Assembly: GCA_010093605.1 (NCBI GenBank)
Contig: MU004196.1
Span: 26,255 to 90,254 of the forward strand
Reading direction: 5' to 3'
Length of the DNA: 64,000 bases
Origin: Lophium mytilinum
Taxonomy: Eukaryota > Ascomycota > Dothideomycetes > Mytilinidiales > Mytilinidiaceae
Part shown: positions 43,020 through 54,070 of the stretch, piece after piece
Numbering within the stretch: position 1 is the stretch's first letter
How the letters are laid out: the number at the start of each line of letters is the position of its first letter
Translations under genes and position numbers: made by a program
The notes under the pieces: model-generated
The model's input: only the letters and a program-made list of their open reading frames with translations
Database searches by the model: none
What the model was told of the DNA's origin: nothing

Positions 43020-43290
43020 GTAGTCTGCAACATTGAAGTGTCGATATCTGGATTCTCCTCGTCTTTTATGGGAATTTTGATCGTTTCATGAGTTTTATGG
43101 AGGAGTCATTGAGGTGTGGTGGAGGGGTCGAAGCTCTTGCAGAAGCTAAAGACCCTTGAAAATAAGACCTCCAACGTCATCCCTCCACTGCTTCCACGCA
43201 ACCCAGCAATTGCAACAACTGCAAATTGTGCAACTTCTGAGACTCTGCTAGTATATTGAGATTGGTGTTAACAGATATTGCCATCTCATC

Positions 43291-44983
43291 ATGGCGTCTT
43301 ATCGGGCCATTTCTACCTCAAAGAGGTTGTGTCATTCTGTTCCGTCTGCGACGCGTAACTTCAGCTGCAAATCAATAACGGCGCGTAACACCACCCGCAG
43401 CTTACACGCCACAGCGAAACGTTTTACAGATGGAGTCTTTAGAGAATTGACAGCAGCACGGACTGGGTAAGTTGCCGCAAGAGCCTGCTTGTACCGCAAT
43501 TCGAGCTCACACTCCCCGCCATGACAGGAGGACACCATGGATCGAAGCATTCCGAAGACAACAAGCGGACAAGCAAGACCTGTCGAAGCCGTCCGGGATA
43601 CCTCAAGTACCACCGAACCGTGACCTGAAACCCAAAAAGATGTCCGATAGCTATCACTCGGTGGTGAGTATTTCCGCGAATAGCGCTACTCCGTGCAACG
43701 CAGCAGACTGACTGATCCAGTGATAGATACTACCACTTGCTCAAGACCCTTGGCTACTCGATACCTACCTCAACTCGTCGGGACAAATAAGGTGCCGCTA
43801 GAATCTCGAAACCCACCAGACCCCTCACGACGCTGACCCTCCGACAGACTCGGTACATTATTCATGGACTTGGATGCTCTATCTGGCGTGGTTGCATACA
43901 AACATACGGGCGATGCTGTGACGACTGTCACTGCAGCTTGCGACAGGATCAAGATCAACTCTCCGTTGACCGAGATATGCGATCTAGAGTTAAGCGGGCA
44001 GGTCACATATGCCACTGGCAGGTCCAGCATGGAGATATCTCTACAAGTCGCAAAAGCTCCCAAGAACGGCGAGAAAGTACCCAAGGAAGACGTCTTCATC
44101 GAATGTACCTTCACCATGGTTTCGTTGGACCCCGGTACCAAGAAGTAAGTCCCCAGACAGCTTTACTAGCGCATATACTAATGCAGGAAAGGCCCGTCCC
44201 AATCAACTCCGTTGTAGCAGAGACTACAGAAGAGAAAGAGTTATTTTCTCTAGGGGAACAACACTCAAACCAGAGAAAACAGCGCTCAAAAACATCTCTC
44301 ATCAAATACACCCCCAACGACCTCGAATCCGACCTCATCCACGCCTACTGGCAACACCAAATCCAATTCCACGGCACGCCCCACCCCCCCATCCCTCTCC
44401 CATCCCGCTAACACCCCTAGACCCCAACGACCCCAACCGCAAGCCCAAAAACGCCCACTTCATGGACTCGACCGAACTCCGCACCGCCATGATCATGCAA
44501 CCCCAATACCGCAACCGGCACAACTTCATGATCTTCGGCGGCTTCCTCCTCAAGCAGACCTTCGAGCTCGCCTTCAGCTGCGCCGCCGCCTTCTCCCACG
44601 CCCGCCCCGTCTTCGTCTCCCTTGACCCCTCCACCTTCCAGAACCCCGTCCCCGTCGGCTCGATCTTGTACCTGACGGCGCGAGTCGTGTATACGGATCC
44701 GCCGCTCATCGCGGCGCCGGGCGAGTCGTACGACGCCGAGAGCCCGTATACGCGCGTGCAGATCCGCGTCGACTCCAAGGTGCGGAATGTGGAGCATGGG
44801 GAGACGAAGCCGACGGGGCAGTTCAACTACACGTTCACAGTGAACAAGAACATTAGGGTGATGCCGCGGACGTACGGCGAGTTTATGATGTACATCGATG
44901 CAAGGCGGCGGGCGGAGGAGGTTTCGGCTAGCTTGGGCGACGCGGAAGCGCCGGCGATAACGGGGGAGAGCGTCACGGAGTGA
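43291..44983 (+). CDS. Mitochondrial acyl-CoA thioesterase (ACOT9-like), apparent frameshift
   Basis: Exons 43291-43466, 43528-43663, 43727-43791, 43848-44144, 44192-44983. The Arg/Ser/Thr-rich N-terminus (MASYRAISTSKRLCHS) fits a mitochondrial presequence. Hot-dog domain 1 has MSDSYHSV, LAQDPWLLDTYLNSSGQIRL and GVVAYKHTGD. Domain 2 has MQPQYRNRHNFMIFGGFLLK, SFSHARP-type and DSKVRNVEHGETKPTGQFNY. The last acceptor is AGGAAAG|G, not the nearer CAG, because only that restores the conserved TKKPVPIN. Between the two domains the frame shifts at a run of seven C (44384-44390): as given, translation stops at TAA 44409, while the following frame reads LDPNDPNRKPKNAHFMDS as in relatives. One more C would restore the protein. 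There is no GT nearby for an intron. Either a sequence error at a homopolymer or a true lesion. Confidence 0.88.
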
Positions 44984-45391
44984 AGCACGTGACTGTTGAT
45001 GATGACTAACGTATATATATTCGAACGCAGCGATGCAAATGCTAGTCTAGATATCCCGAATGATAATGGGAATGCGCGCTCAAAGTGCAGATTATCAATC
45101 TTGGTTCAAATGCGGGAAACAGTGCCGGAGGAACGCCAATGTGTCCCAGACGCTATAACGCTAGAAAGCCCAGCGCTAGAAAATGCTGCCAATAACATAA
45201 TTTCGAGAATGAAGTGGTATCGTACGTCGCGCGCTTTTACAATCTCGTGTCGTCTATGTCTCGTAAACGCCTCAAACCCCGGCGAGCGACTCGAAGTAGA
45301 AAAACTGCATACACGCAACACCCCGTCAGCTTCTACACCCTCAGTTCCAGCATCTCGTGCGCAACTTACAGTAATCAAAAGGCGAGCGTAT
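44984..45391. other. Intergenic, nothing recognised
   Basis: About 410 bp between convergent genes. No feature supported. Confidence 0.4.
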
Positions 45392-45616
45392 TCACATCTC
45401 ATCGAGCTCAAACTCTAAAGACACGTCCTCGGAGCAGTCGGAGCAGTAGTAGTTTGAGAAGCCACCGCAAGTAACTTTGGAGTTCTTGCACATGTCGATG
45501 CTCCAGCAGTCGTACGAGTAGCCGCTCAGCAGGCGGTTGGGGCAGACTTCGACGCTGTTGGCCCAGATGTAGTAGTCGTGGTTGCAGTAGTACCAGGAGT
45601 AGGTGTAGGAGCACAT
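45392..45616 (-). CDS. Small cysteine-rich protein
   Basis: 74 residues, single exon, start MCSYTYSWYYCNHDYYIW. Eight cysteines (positions 2, 11, 25, 37, 43, 50, 58, 61) with many Tyr and Trp, and an acidic C-terminus SEDVSLEFELDEM. Nearly every codon ends in C or G in the first 60 positions, a bias that supports real coding. There is no signal peptide, so it is either intracellular (metal binding or disulphide-free), or an upstream exon encoding a signal is missed; I see no clear one. I do not recognise the family. Could be an unconventional effector-like protein; not proven. Confidence 0.6.
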   Translation of the reverse strand: MCSYTYSWYYCNHDYYIWANSVEVCPNRLLSGYSYDCWSIDMCKNSKVTCGGFSNYYCSDCSEDVSLEFELDEM

Positions 45617-47535
45617 GTTGGGCGGTTGGAAGGGTGCAGTAGGATTATAACTTTGGTGGGCTGACGAGGTTGGGATGGTGTGCTGGTTTAGAGACGTATT
45701 TGAGAATGCGGTGTATAGATGCCTGGAATGGAGATGTCAGCTGAGGGCTTGGGATGTATGCAGAGTAAGACGGTGACGGGAGATTGATCATTCCGGTCAT
45801 GTTGTTCGCTGTGGTGTGATATACGAGCAAGAAGGCAGAGAAGGCAAAATGGTTGCCTTCGATTGAAGCACTCACCTTCTGAATCGCAAGAAATGCTCAC
45901 GCGCTGAAAAGACTTCGCGCTGGAAAGACTCACGCAACGTATATGCGACAGCTAAGTAGCTTCAAAAGATTGACTGCGTATATATCTGCTTTTCCACGCG
46001 TGTTCTAGAACTTTGCCTTATCGAAAACTGCCCTTCGTTTCTCTGTCCTCAGTAAGATAAAGAAGGAAATCCACCCACCACTCCGAAGATCCGGGGACAA
46101 AGCACTTCTTATATGCAGACTCTGCGGCCATCCAGCCAGTCAGCCCAGTCACGTCAGCCCAGTCACGCCAATCTTCAGCTACTTTGCACGCGTGTCCGCA
46201 CGGGAGGGGGGCTACGGTGTTCCTCCGATGCAGGCCCCGGAGCCCCGGCTGCGGGTGATAAGGTGGGCGCGCATGGACTGGTACCTACCTACCTTGGGAG
46301 AACGTGGTGCCATTGGGGTAACGTGGTGCCATTGGAAAAGCAGCCAGGTGAGGCGGTTCCGAGGACGCCCGCCTTACCGATGAGAGCTCCTCCCCATACA
46401 ATAGATGCATGCGTGGTTAGAGGCATGCACTCCAGCACCTACATACGGAGTACAGTAGTAGCAGCCTCACTGCACCTCGCGTGCAGCTACTCCCAACAGA
46501 TGCAGTCTCGCTTCACGTCAACTTTTTTGGACTTCTTGAGGAACTTCGAGGCCCGAGTCCACGCCCGCTGCGAGTCATCCCGAGAGGTCTTGATAAGCAC
46601 CTGATACCTCGCTCCCTTCCGTCGCCGGCAATCTCTTCCGAGCAACGAAGGTCGTGGCCCTGAGGACTGCCCCTGGGACCCTGGATCGGCGTCGTGGGAG
46701 CTTAGTCGTCGCAAATGCAGGGTCTCGGTAGCCTCTTAGCGGAGGGTGGGCATCTTCTTCAATTGGCTGCCCTTCCCTCGAGGCGGTCTGGTGGTGGCCC
46801 GTTCCAGATGCATGGGTGGTGGTGATAAGAGACGAAGACATGTCGAGACTCGGAATCTGATCACACGAGCGTCTAGAGCGTGGTCTTTGATGCTGTGCGG
46901 TGCTTTTGGTGTTGTTTGGACGCAACCTCGTAAATTTTGGTGAACGGTCGTTGAGGTTGTGTCTGTGGAAGAACGACGCCAATCGGTGCGCGAGGCGATA
47001 GCGGCATGTCAGCAGCGACCCGATTCGTGGACGCGCACACCGCTGTGGGTATCAGATCGACGGATAGTGGGGGCAGATTACTGTAGAAGGGCACTTGGAA
47101 GCGTGGTCCGTGTGTGGTGTCCGGCGTTGTTTTGAAGCTTTTTGCGCCATGACTCAAGATGCATAATCTGAAGTTTTGGTAGAGTCGCTCGAAACTCTTC
47201 CCAGAATCCGCGTGGTCTCGGAACATGCTGCTGTAGGATAGGAGAATTCAAATGGTATGATATATATAGGTTTAGTCAGCAAGTCTTCCTTTTTCCCAAT
47301 CTGGTGCTGGCCACATGCCTGGTCAGCTTCCCCAGCATCAATCCGATATTCGAGCGTCTTTTTCAGCCGTCCTGAGGACCCGCTGTGCTAGGTACTACAC
47401 GTAGTAGTTACCATCAGTGCTTTGCCAGCCAACATAGATCATCAACTAGGTGTCACTGCCCAGTAGTCCACCGCCCTTTGCCCGTTGTGCCCCTCCTTAT
47501 AGGATATATACAAGCCCGCAGCACCAAGCCTCAGC
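45617..47535. other. Gene-poor interval with short tandem repeats
   Basis: About 1.9 kb. An 18-19 bp unit AACGTGGTGCCATTGG is tandemly duplicated at 46311-46345, and a CAGCCCAGTCACG unit recurs at about 46136-46170. Minus-strand frames at 46575-46982 and 46873-47226 are open but show no family, and their codon use is poor. I do not call a gene here. Confidence 0.45.
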
Positions 47536-48834
47536 ATGCATCATTTCAACCACTCAGCGTCCGGTCCCCCTACTCCTGTCCAAGTACCTTCTCCCGCCCA
47601 GACATCAAGCGCGCCTCCACTGCCCCCCGGATGGATCGCCCAGTTCGACCAGAATAGCCAGCGCTGGTTCTTCGTTCAGACAGCCACAGGGTTCACACAA
47701 TGGGATCCCCCGATGTTTGCACCACCGCCAGGGCCGCCTCCACCGCAGACGTACTATCCTCCACCTCCAATTCCGGCACCATACTACGAGGGCCACAGGG
47801 GCTTCGACCCCAATGCGGCAGAGACAGGCCCGCAGGAGGTTCAGTTTGCAGAGCCTCATGTTCCAGAAGCTGAAGTCCCAGATGCGGGACCACAGTCAGC
47901 AAGTAGCAAGATGGGGGTATTCTTGTGAGCCATTCATTCATTTTAGAACAATCATTTCCGTATATCTTACAAGACCTCAAAGTCCACGCTTTACCTTCTT
48001 TTCTATCTTTCGTTCTTCCTCCCTCTCACACCTCCCCCAGAAAAGAAAGCCTCAACACTGGCCTCGTAAAAAGCAAGCTCGTCCTCGAGCACTCCCTCGG
48101 CTTAGGCCATCGCCCCAACGCCGTGCCCCCCGGCGAAGCCTCTATCGACGAAGAGCCGCGCCTCGTCGAGATCGGGTGGCACCCCGTCGGCGGCTTCGGT
48201 GGGAAATGGTTCGCAGAGAAGACCGGATTAGGCAAGAAGATCACAGAGAAGATCAACAAGTACCCAGACCCAACGCAGCACTGGGCGGTGTTGGTGGACG
48301 AGTATGCGCACGAGCTTTGGATGGTGAGCGTCCCCCTTCCGCCTATCACCATTGTTCCCACCAGCGCGGATCAAGGACCAAACTGTACTAAACAGACGGT
48401 ATCGCGTGCAGGACGAACACCTCGACGTAATCTACATCAACGAGAAAATAAACCGCGCCGAATGGCACACCTTCTCCGTCGGCAAAACCCGCTTCAACGA
48501 CGAAGCCCTGCGCCAGGCCGGCGAAATGGTCATCCACAACATGCGCGCCACCCGCCCCGCCTACAACATCATCAGCAACAACTGCCAGAACTTCGCCGTC
48601 GCCCTCCTCGACGCCATCCAAGTCGGCGCGCACGCCGAGTTCGCCACCAGCTTCGCCGTCTACCAGCGCGCGACTGGGAAAGGCAAGATCATCGATTTGT
48701 TCGTGGATAAGCATCCTGATGAGAAGACGGACCAGCAGCGGCCCGAGCTGCATCGCATGGATACGGTCCAGACGGCAGCGCAGGTGATGGAGGCCGAGAC
48801 GACCAAGTTGGATAATCACCGGAGGATTTTCTGA
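47536..48834 (+). CDS. WW domain fused to a His/Cys thiol-peptidase-like domain
   Basis: Three exons: 47536-47924, 48041-48323, 48412-48834; introns 116 and 88 nt; 364 residues. A WW domain lies at 29-60 (LPPGWIAQFDQNSQRWFFVQ...TQWDPP; W33 and W56). A proline-rich linker (PPPGPPPPQTYYPPPP) follows. The C-terminal half has TQHWAVLVD (H210) and IISNNCQNFAVALLDAI (C282), the His/Cys arrangement seen in NlpC/P60-, LRAT- and PPPDE-like papain-fold enzymes. Such domains act as deubiquitinase-like, acyltransferase or peptidase enzymes. The WW part probably binds a proline-rich partner, and may bind the protein's own linker. The two halves could be mistaken for separate genes, but the GTGAGC donor at 47925 joins them in frame. 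The specific family of the enzyme half is uncertain. Confidence 0.8.
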
Positions 48835-49333
48835 GGGGGGATGATGATATGGGGGTGATAGGAGGGGTATGGATCATGTTGCCAGGGGGGGTCGAAGTGA
48901 AAATCTATTGCGCTATTCACTGTCTGTGAACACCGGCTGTTGCGGCCTGAGGTAGTTTAGCGAGTTTCCAGTCTGTTCACGATCGCGAAATTACATCCCA
49001 TCCGAAAGTCCAAATCCACATCGAGGCACCACAAGCAGCGGCAAGCTCGTGCACACTCACAGTCACATATGCAAATCCGCTCGAATAATCAGGGATGAAT
49101 CGATTGGCTAGTCAAACTACCCTCAATCCTCATATCCCTATTCGGCGGCCCAGATCGCCATATGATCCCCATTCCCCAGTGCAGCTAGCCAGCTGTCTGT
49201 ATGGTACAATTCCCCCGTATGACGAGTCTCAATGCAAGGATCGTTCCAAAGGATCGTTCCCAAAAGAGTCCCGTATGCAAAAGGCTCACAAAACGCCGGT
49301 CATAAACCCCAGAGGACTAAGGAAAATTCCCGC
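48835..49333. other. Intergenic between convergent genes
   Basis: About 500 bp; no feature supported. Confidence 0.4.
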
Positions 49334-50770
49334 TCATTTAGAAGGGTGGCGACTAAGCAGTTCTTCGTTGATCTCGAGGCGGTTTATACCTTTCTTGGTG
49401 TACTCGAAGAGCGAGAAGAAGATTGCGTTGAGGATGCAAGAGCGGCTCATTGAGACGGTCAGACCTATGAGGATGTTAATGTGTGAGCTATGTTTGCGAC
49501 TGGGATCATTTGAGGGTCGACTAACCTCGATACATGCTCTGGTTACCGTACTGGATTTTCGGCACGACAGTCCGGTCTTTGTGCGACGTCAAGCAGTTCT
49601 GCTGATACTGGCTCTTAGTAGTATCGATTGGATATATCTGTAATCGTTAGTCAACTCATTGAGAACAACTGCGAACGTTGAACTTACAACAGCCCAGCTA
49701 ACGAGGCCACAGAGACCGCCTGCAATGACAACAGCGGTAGGTGTAGTAGGCGAGTTGCCACGAGCATTGGCCAGATACTGCTTTGCACTCTCGTAGGCCA
49801 TGAAGTAAACCCCAGTTCCAATGGAATCCCTCACTGGTCCGTCGTTAATTATGTTTTGGGAGAGATGTCGGAGCGGCTTACATAAGTGCAAATGAAACCC
49901 CGAATAAAGCCCCCTGAACCCTCTATCATGAATCACTTTTCGTGCCGTCTCCAATGTATTCAAGTTCTGATAGCTACGCTTTAAAGGTTCGTCGAGGCTG
50001 GAGGAGGTCTTCTTCTGAGCATTGATATACGACGTTTGTGCGCTAAGCTTTATCAACTCAAATGGACCTGTGCAGTCTGTCAGCATATTCCTTCGTTGCG
50101 TCCACGATTTTCGGGTTGCTCACAGGCGATGGCAGTAGTAGCTACGCCGGCTGTTGCTCCCGCGGCTCCGAAACAAATCACCGTGGCCAGATTCGGGGTC
50201 GCGCCCTTTGTATTGGCTATCATGAGCGGAGATACGCCCGTCGATCGGTGCATCCAACCATCGTATAAGTATTTGGATCTCTGATAAACCGAGAAGGACA
50301 CAGTTCGGACAACGGTTATGCTAACCAGGGGAGCGAAGGCACCTGTTCAGTGTGTGAGCGTGCAGTCAGAAATGGGCTAGGAGAAGGTCAAACTTACCAC
50401 GCCAAAATCCAGCGAGCCGCTCTTGTAGGTACGTCTTCCGAATGCAGTCGAGTATAGAATCGTATTTATGACTGCATATGATCAGCACTATCATGAGTCC
50501 GCGCGAGGGAAAAGTGTACGTACACTTGCATGCGGGTCTTGGTGGAATCCAAAGGGTACTGATGGGAGATTAGTATTCTGAACCGATTGGATAGCTCATA
50601 TGGACAGCTTAACGTACAGTGACGCCAGTTGCGAGAACGCTGGCAGTGCTGGCTGCTATCTCGGTCCGATAGTGCTTGGTCCACCACTTCACATCCTCGA
50701 TGTTCCAGGAGAAGTACGTCTGCAGGCGGGGATTGCGGCTGTTGTCACTGCCGTCCGGCATACTGGCCAT
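49334..50770 (-). CDS. Mitochondrial carrier (SLC25) protein
   Basis: Eight exons: 50618-50770, 50524-50558, 50398-50471, 50124-50342, 49882-50067, 49688-49833, 49526-49637, 49334-49464; 351 residues with every junction in frame. The three carrier signatures are visible: YPLDSTKTRMQ (52-62), PFELIKLSAQ (162-171) and YPIDTTKSQYQQ (273-284). GFRGLYSGFHLHLLRDSIGT and GVYFMAYESAKQYL mark the end of the second repeat. Second-motif Glu (E164) in place of Asp and the Gly-x-x-x-Gly-rich helices resemble the poorly known fungal group that includes yeast Yfr045w. It moves a solute across the inner mitochondrial membrane; the substrate cannot be assigned. Seven introns in ~1.4 kb is high for this window. 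The second exon is only 35 nt. Confidence 0.93.
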
Positions 50771-52417
50771 CGCTTGCGGCTCGAAGACTCGGGAGTCCTC
50801 AAGCAGTTCGCGATAAGCACAGTAGCCCACGGGCCTCCATGGAACTGTTGGGGACGGTCAGCTCGACGAATTGCGCCTCCAATCGAACAATCAATGCGCA
50901 GTTAGTATCGGCGGGTACGACGACGGGCGAACGGGCGACGAGCGAGCGTTGGTGTTGAGGTTTGGCGCTCGTTGTCAAAGTTCAAAGTGAGGTGTTGACG
51001 TCGGTCCTCTTGAAGATTTGGCGGGCGCCGAGTGGTCCAAGCTCCACAATTCTAACTCCTTTTGGCATAGCCGACTAATTCAATGGACCCCGAAAAGTCT
51101 CGCGATATCTAGACAGCGGTTTACCCGCCCGTCTAAACCGTCCATTACCCCTCGGGGGCGACACGAGATCAAGGACAGGGCACAATCTTCGCTAGGGCCT
51201 TCACATGATAATTGTCTGAAGCTGACGGCGGATGCAAGAGAGTTGCGGTCTTGAGACCTGCACCCTTTGCTTTAGAAGCACGGGTGTAACGCGAAGAGAG
51301 CCCGAGTGGAGCACGCTGGAAGTCACCTCTCTTCTCACGATGTCTTCTCAGTCTCGTCGAGCACTGTCTGAAGCTTGAGGGGACCAACAGGATGACACTC
51401 GAAAACAATGCCAGTGCGGGGAAGCTGAGAGCTATTATGCAACATGCCAGCCACGTTGCGGACAGCATGATGCCAGCGTAGCCAATGAAAGCCCTTGCTC
51501 GAACGGTGGAGTGGTGTCAAGCTGGATAGCTTGTCCAATCGATCAATGGACGAGAGCTAGCAGACTAGGGAAGGCTTGTACGTTTCATCTGCAAGGTCAC
51601 TCACGTGGCAGCAGCACGAGATGTGGGCAATATAAACAGTACATTGCTTCGTCGCACTCGTCTCGTCTGTGCTCGTGCTTCCATGCCTCTTCGTAACTGT
51701 GCAGATATATCCTCTCAATGACTTCTGAGTTCAGACGTTGAGGGTAGCATTCGTAGACACCACCGTCGGGTATAGCTCTTCATGTGTATCAATAAAGCGA
51801 GGGGTTTTAGATCTCGCTCCAACTTTCGAGACTGTAGAGAAGGAATCATGACAAAGGGAAGAAGGTACAATGGAAAAAGAGTGAAACGTTTACGAAGGTG
51901 AAACCGTCCAATTGTGACCGGCATAAAATACCTAAATGCCTTCTGAAGAATACCAGACCTATATGAGTTGCACGTAGTCAACCTTCTAGTAGGCTCTGTA
52001 GGCTTTACTAGGTCTAGTAACAATTGACATATTCAACTCTTTACAAGAAGTCCACTTCGTCTTAGGAAGAGGCGCGTTGAGCCCGCAGTAAAAGCAACGT
52101 ATAACGCTAAAGCGGTTGGCAGGCTTCCAACAACCTGCTAACAGAAGTGTCAAGGGAAGTGTCAAGCATAATAGCATCGCGTCGAGGCGGTCTGAGGGAA
52201 TACAGCTGGCAGATGGAGATGGCCCACGTGGATGCAGTCAATGGGTGGTGCTCATTGGAAGGTTTGGGCGAAGGGATGAATCGGAGCTTCCCGCGACTGC
52301 TTTCCCGGAGCTGCGACCTCACCGCAAAACACCAGTCTCTTCCACTGTTTTTATTTGCTCCCTCACCGCCCCAACACCCCATCCATACATATCTTCCTTC
52401 GCTGTGAGTCCATCGCC
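50771..52417. other. Long intergenic region upstream of carrier and porin
   Basis: About 1.65 kb between the divergent carrier and porin genes. It holds both promoters. Short frames on either strand lack family signatures. An AAGTGTCAAG word is repeated at 52145-52166. No RNA gene recognised. Confidence 0.45.
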
Positions 52418-53735
52418 ATGGCTGCTCCAGACTTCTCCGACGTATCTAAGACCTCAGACACGAAGGCTTTCCCCACGCCCAAACTCAGCGCTCCCAAAAT
52501 GTCTATCCCGGCCTTTTCCGACATTGCGAAGCCCTCTAACGACGTACGTTGCCCCGAGCCTGGAGGACTTCAATGGCATACTGACCGCGGATGGATGTAC
52601 TTCTAGCTTATCAACAAGGACTTCTACCATGTTGCGGCTGGTATGTGTCGCCCAATTGAGCTGCGCAGATCCCCTGCTGACTTTTCGCAGCCGCTCTTGA
52701 GGTCAAGCTAAAGACCCCGGATGGTGTTAACTTCACCGCCAAGGGCACGTCGGCGCACGATGGTCCTATTTCTTCATCTGTAAGCTACCTTTCCCAATTG
52801 CCCGTCTCCAATGCGATCCTCAGGTCTAACGCGTTGCTATAGATCGAAGCCAAGAAGGGCATCCAGAACGGTACATACTTTCACTCTTTTTCCACCGCAT
52901 CGATACCCGTGTATTCTTCGCCAACCACACATATCTCGTTGCTCTCAGTACTGTCGCCCAGTTGGCGACAGATTAGCTTGCATACTCAACTGACGCGCAA
53001 CGGCGCAGGGATCAGCATCATTCAGTCCTGGAACACAGCCAACGTCTTAAACACCAAGGTCGAGCTCGCCGACTCTTTCGCCAAGGACTTGAAGGTTGAG
53101 GTTCTCAACAACTTCAGCCCGGCCTCCGGCAACAAAGGCCAGAAGTTGAACATCTACTTCAAGCAACAGCAGTTCCACAGCCGGGCCTTCCTCGACTACC
53201 AGCCATCTGGCAAGGTCACGGCGCTCGCGGACATTGTTCTCGGCCATGAGGGCTTCCTCGTTGGTGGCGAGGCTGCATACGATGTCCAGAAGGCTGCTCT
53301 CACCAAGTACTCCGCTGCCGTCGGCTACAGCACCCCAACATACACTGCTGCGATTACTGCGACCAACAGCTTCAACATCTTCGCCGCCTCATACTACCAC
53401 AAGGTCAACAAGTCTGTCGAGGCCGGCACCAAGGCCACCTACGACGCCAAGACTGGCACTGCCGTTGGGATTGAACTTGCCAGCAAGTACAAGATTGATC
53501 CTCTTTCCTTCGCCAAGGTACGTCTAGAGCACGACAGCCAGTAGATTACCGTAATTGAAAGCCTCGCTAACCGCATCTATTACAGGCCAAGATCAACGAC
53601 CGCGGCATCGCCTCTATCGCCTACAACACCAAGATCAACTCCGGCCTAACTTTCGGCATTGGTGGCTCCTTTGATACCCAGAAATTCAACGAGGCTGGCC
53701 ACAAGTTCGGCACCAGCTTCACCTTCGAGGGTTAA
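52418..53735 (+). CDS. por1: Mitochondrial outer-membrane porin (VDAC) with N-terminal extension
   Basis: Six exons: 52418-52543, 52607-52640, 52691-52779, 52843-52870, 53009-53517, 53586-53735; 311 residues. The family core is unmistakable: FSDIAKPSNDLINKDFYH, FTAKGTSAHDGPISSS, QSWNTANVLNTKVELAD, GHEGFLVGGEAAYDVQKAA and the C-terminal AKINDRGIASIAYNTKINSG and FNEAGHKFGTSFTFEG. Fungal porins are normally ~283 residues and start at MSIPAFSDIAKP; here that methionine is residue 28. The upstream ATG has a strong context (CGCCATGG) and the frame is open. The extra 27 residues repeat the helix pattern (APDFSDVSKTSD versus IPAFSDIAKPSND). Porin passes metabolites and ions between mitochondria and cytosol. 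Confidence 0.95.
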
Positions 53736-54070
53736 GTCTCCTATACTCCCTGTATATTTAGCCATAGATGTGGAGAGGAGAGGGGAGCGAGTTCAGTTGG
53801 CAGGATTTGGGATTAAAAACATGTTGCTTCTGTGACGCTTTTTGGCCCTCCTTTTGTGGTTGTCTTTTGGCATGTATCAACAGTCGGCTTAGATTCTGAA
53901 TGCAAGCGCCTTGCCAGTCCCACATCTCAAAGTTTTCGAATATGTGCTGAGGACGCTTCTTGATATCGAAGTATACCTCCGTTTAGCGCCGGGAATATAT
54001 CCTCTATCCCATATATACAACCGGTTCATTCGTCCCGTATGCACGTAATACGACCATTTAGCCCTCCCCC
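53736..54070. other. Intergenic between convergent genes
   Basis: About 335 bp, 3' ends of porin and the J-domain gene. Nothing recognised. Confidence 0.4.

Noticed and set aside
46575-47226. Two overlapping minus-strand frames that could be a small gene
   Set aside because: No recognisable domain, no convincing splice pattern and mixed codon use.
49095-49643. Plus-strand frame of 182 codons
   Set aside because: Lies across the last three exons of the mitochondrial carrier on the minus strand, whose frame and motifs are continuous.
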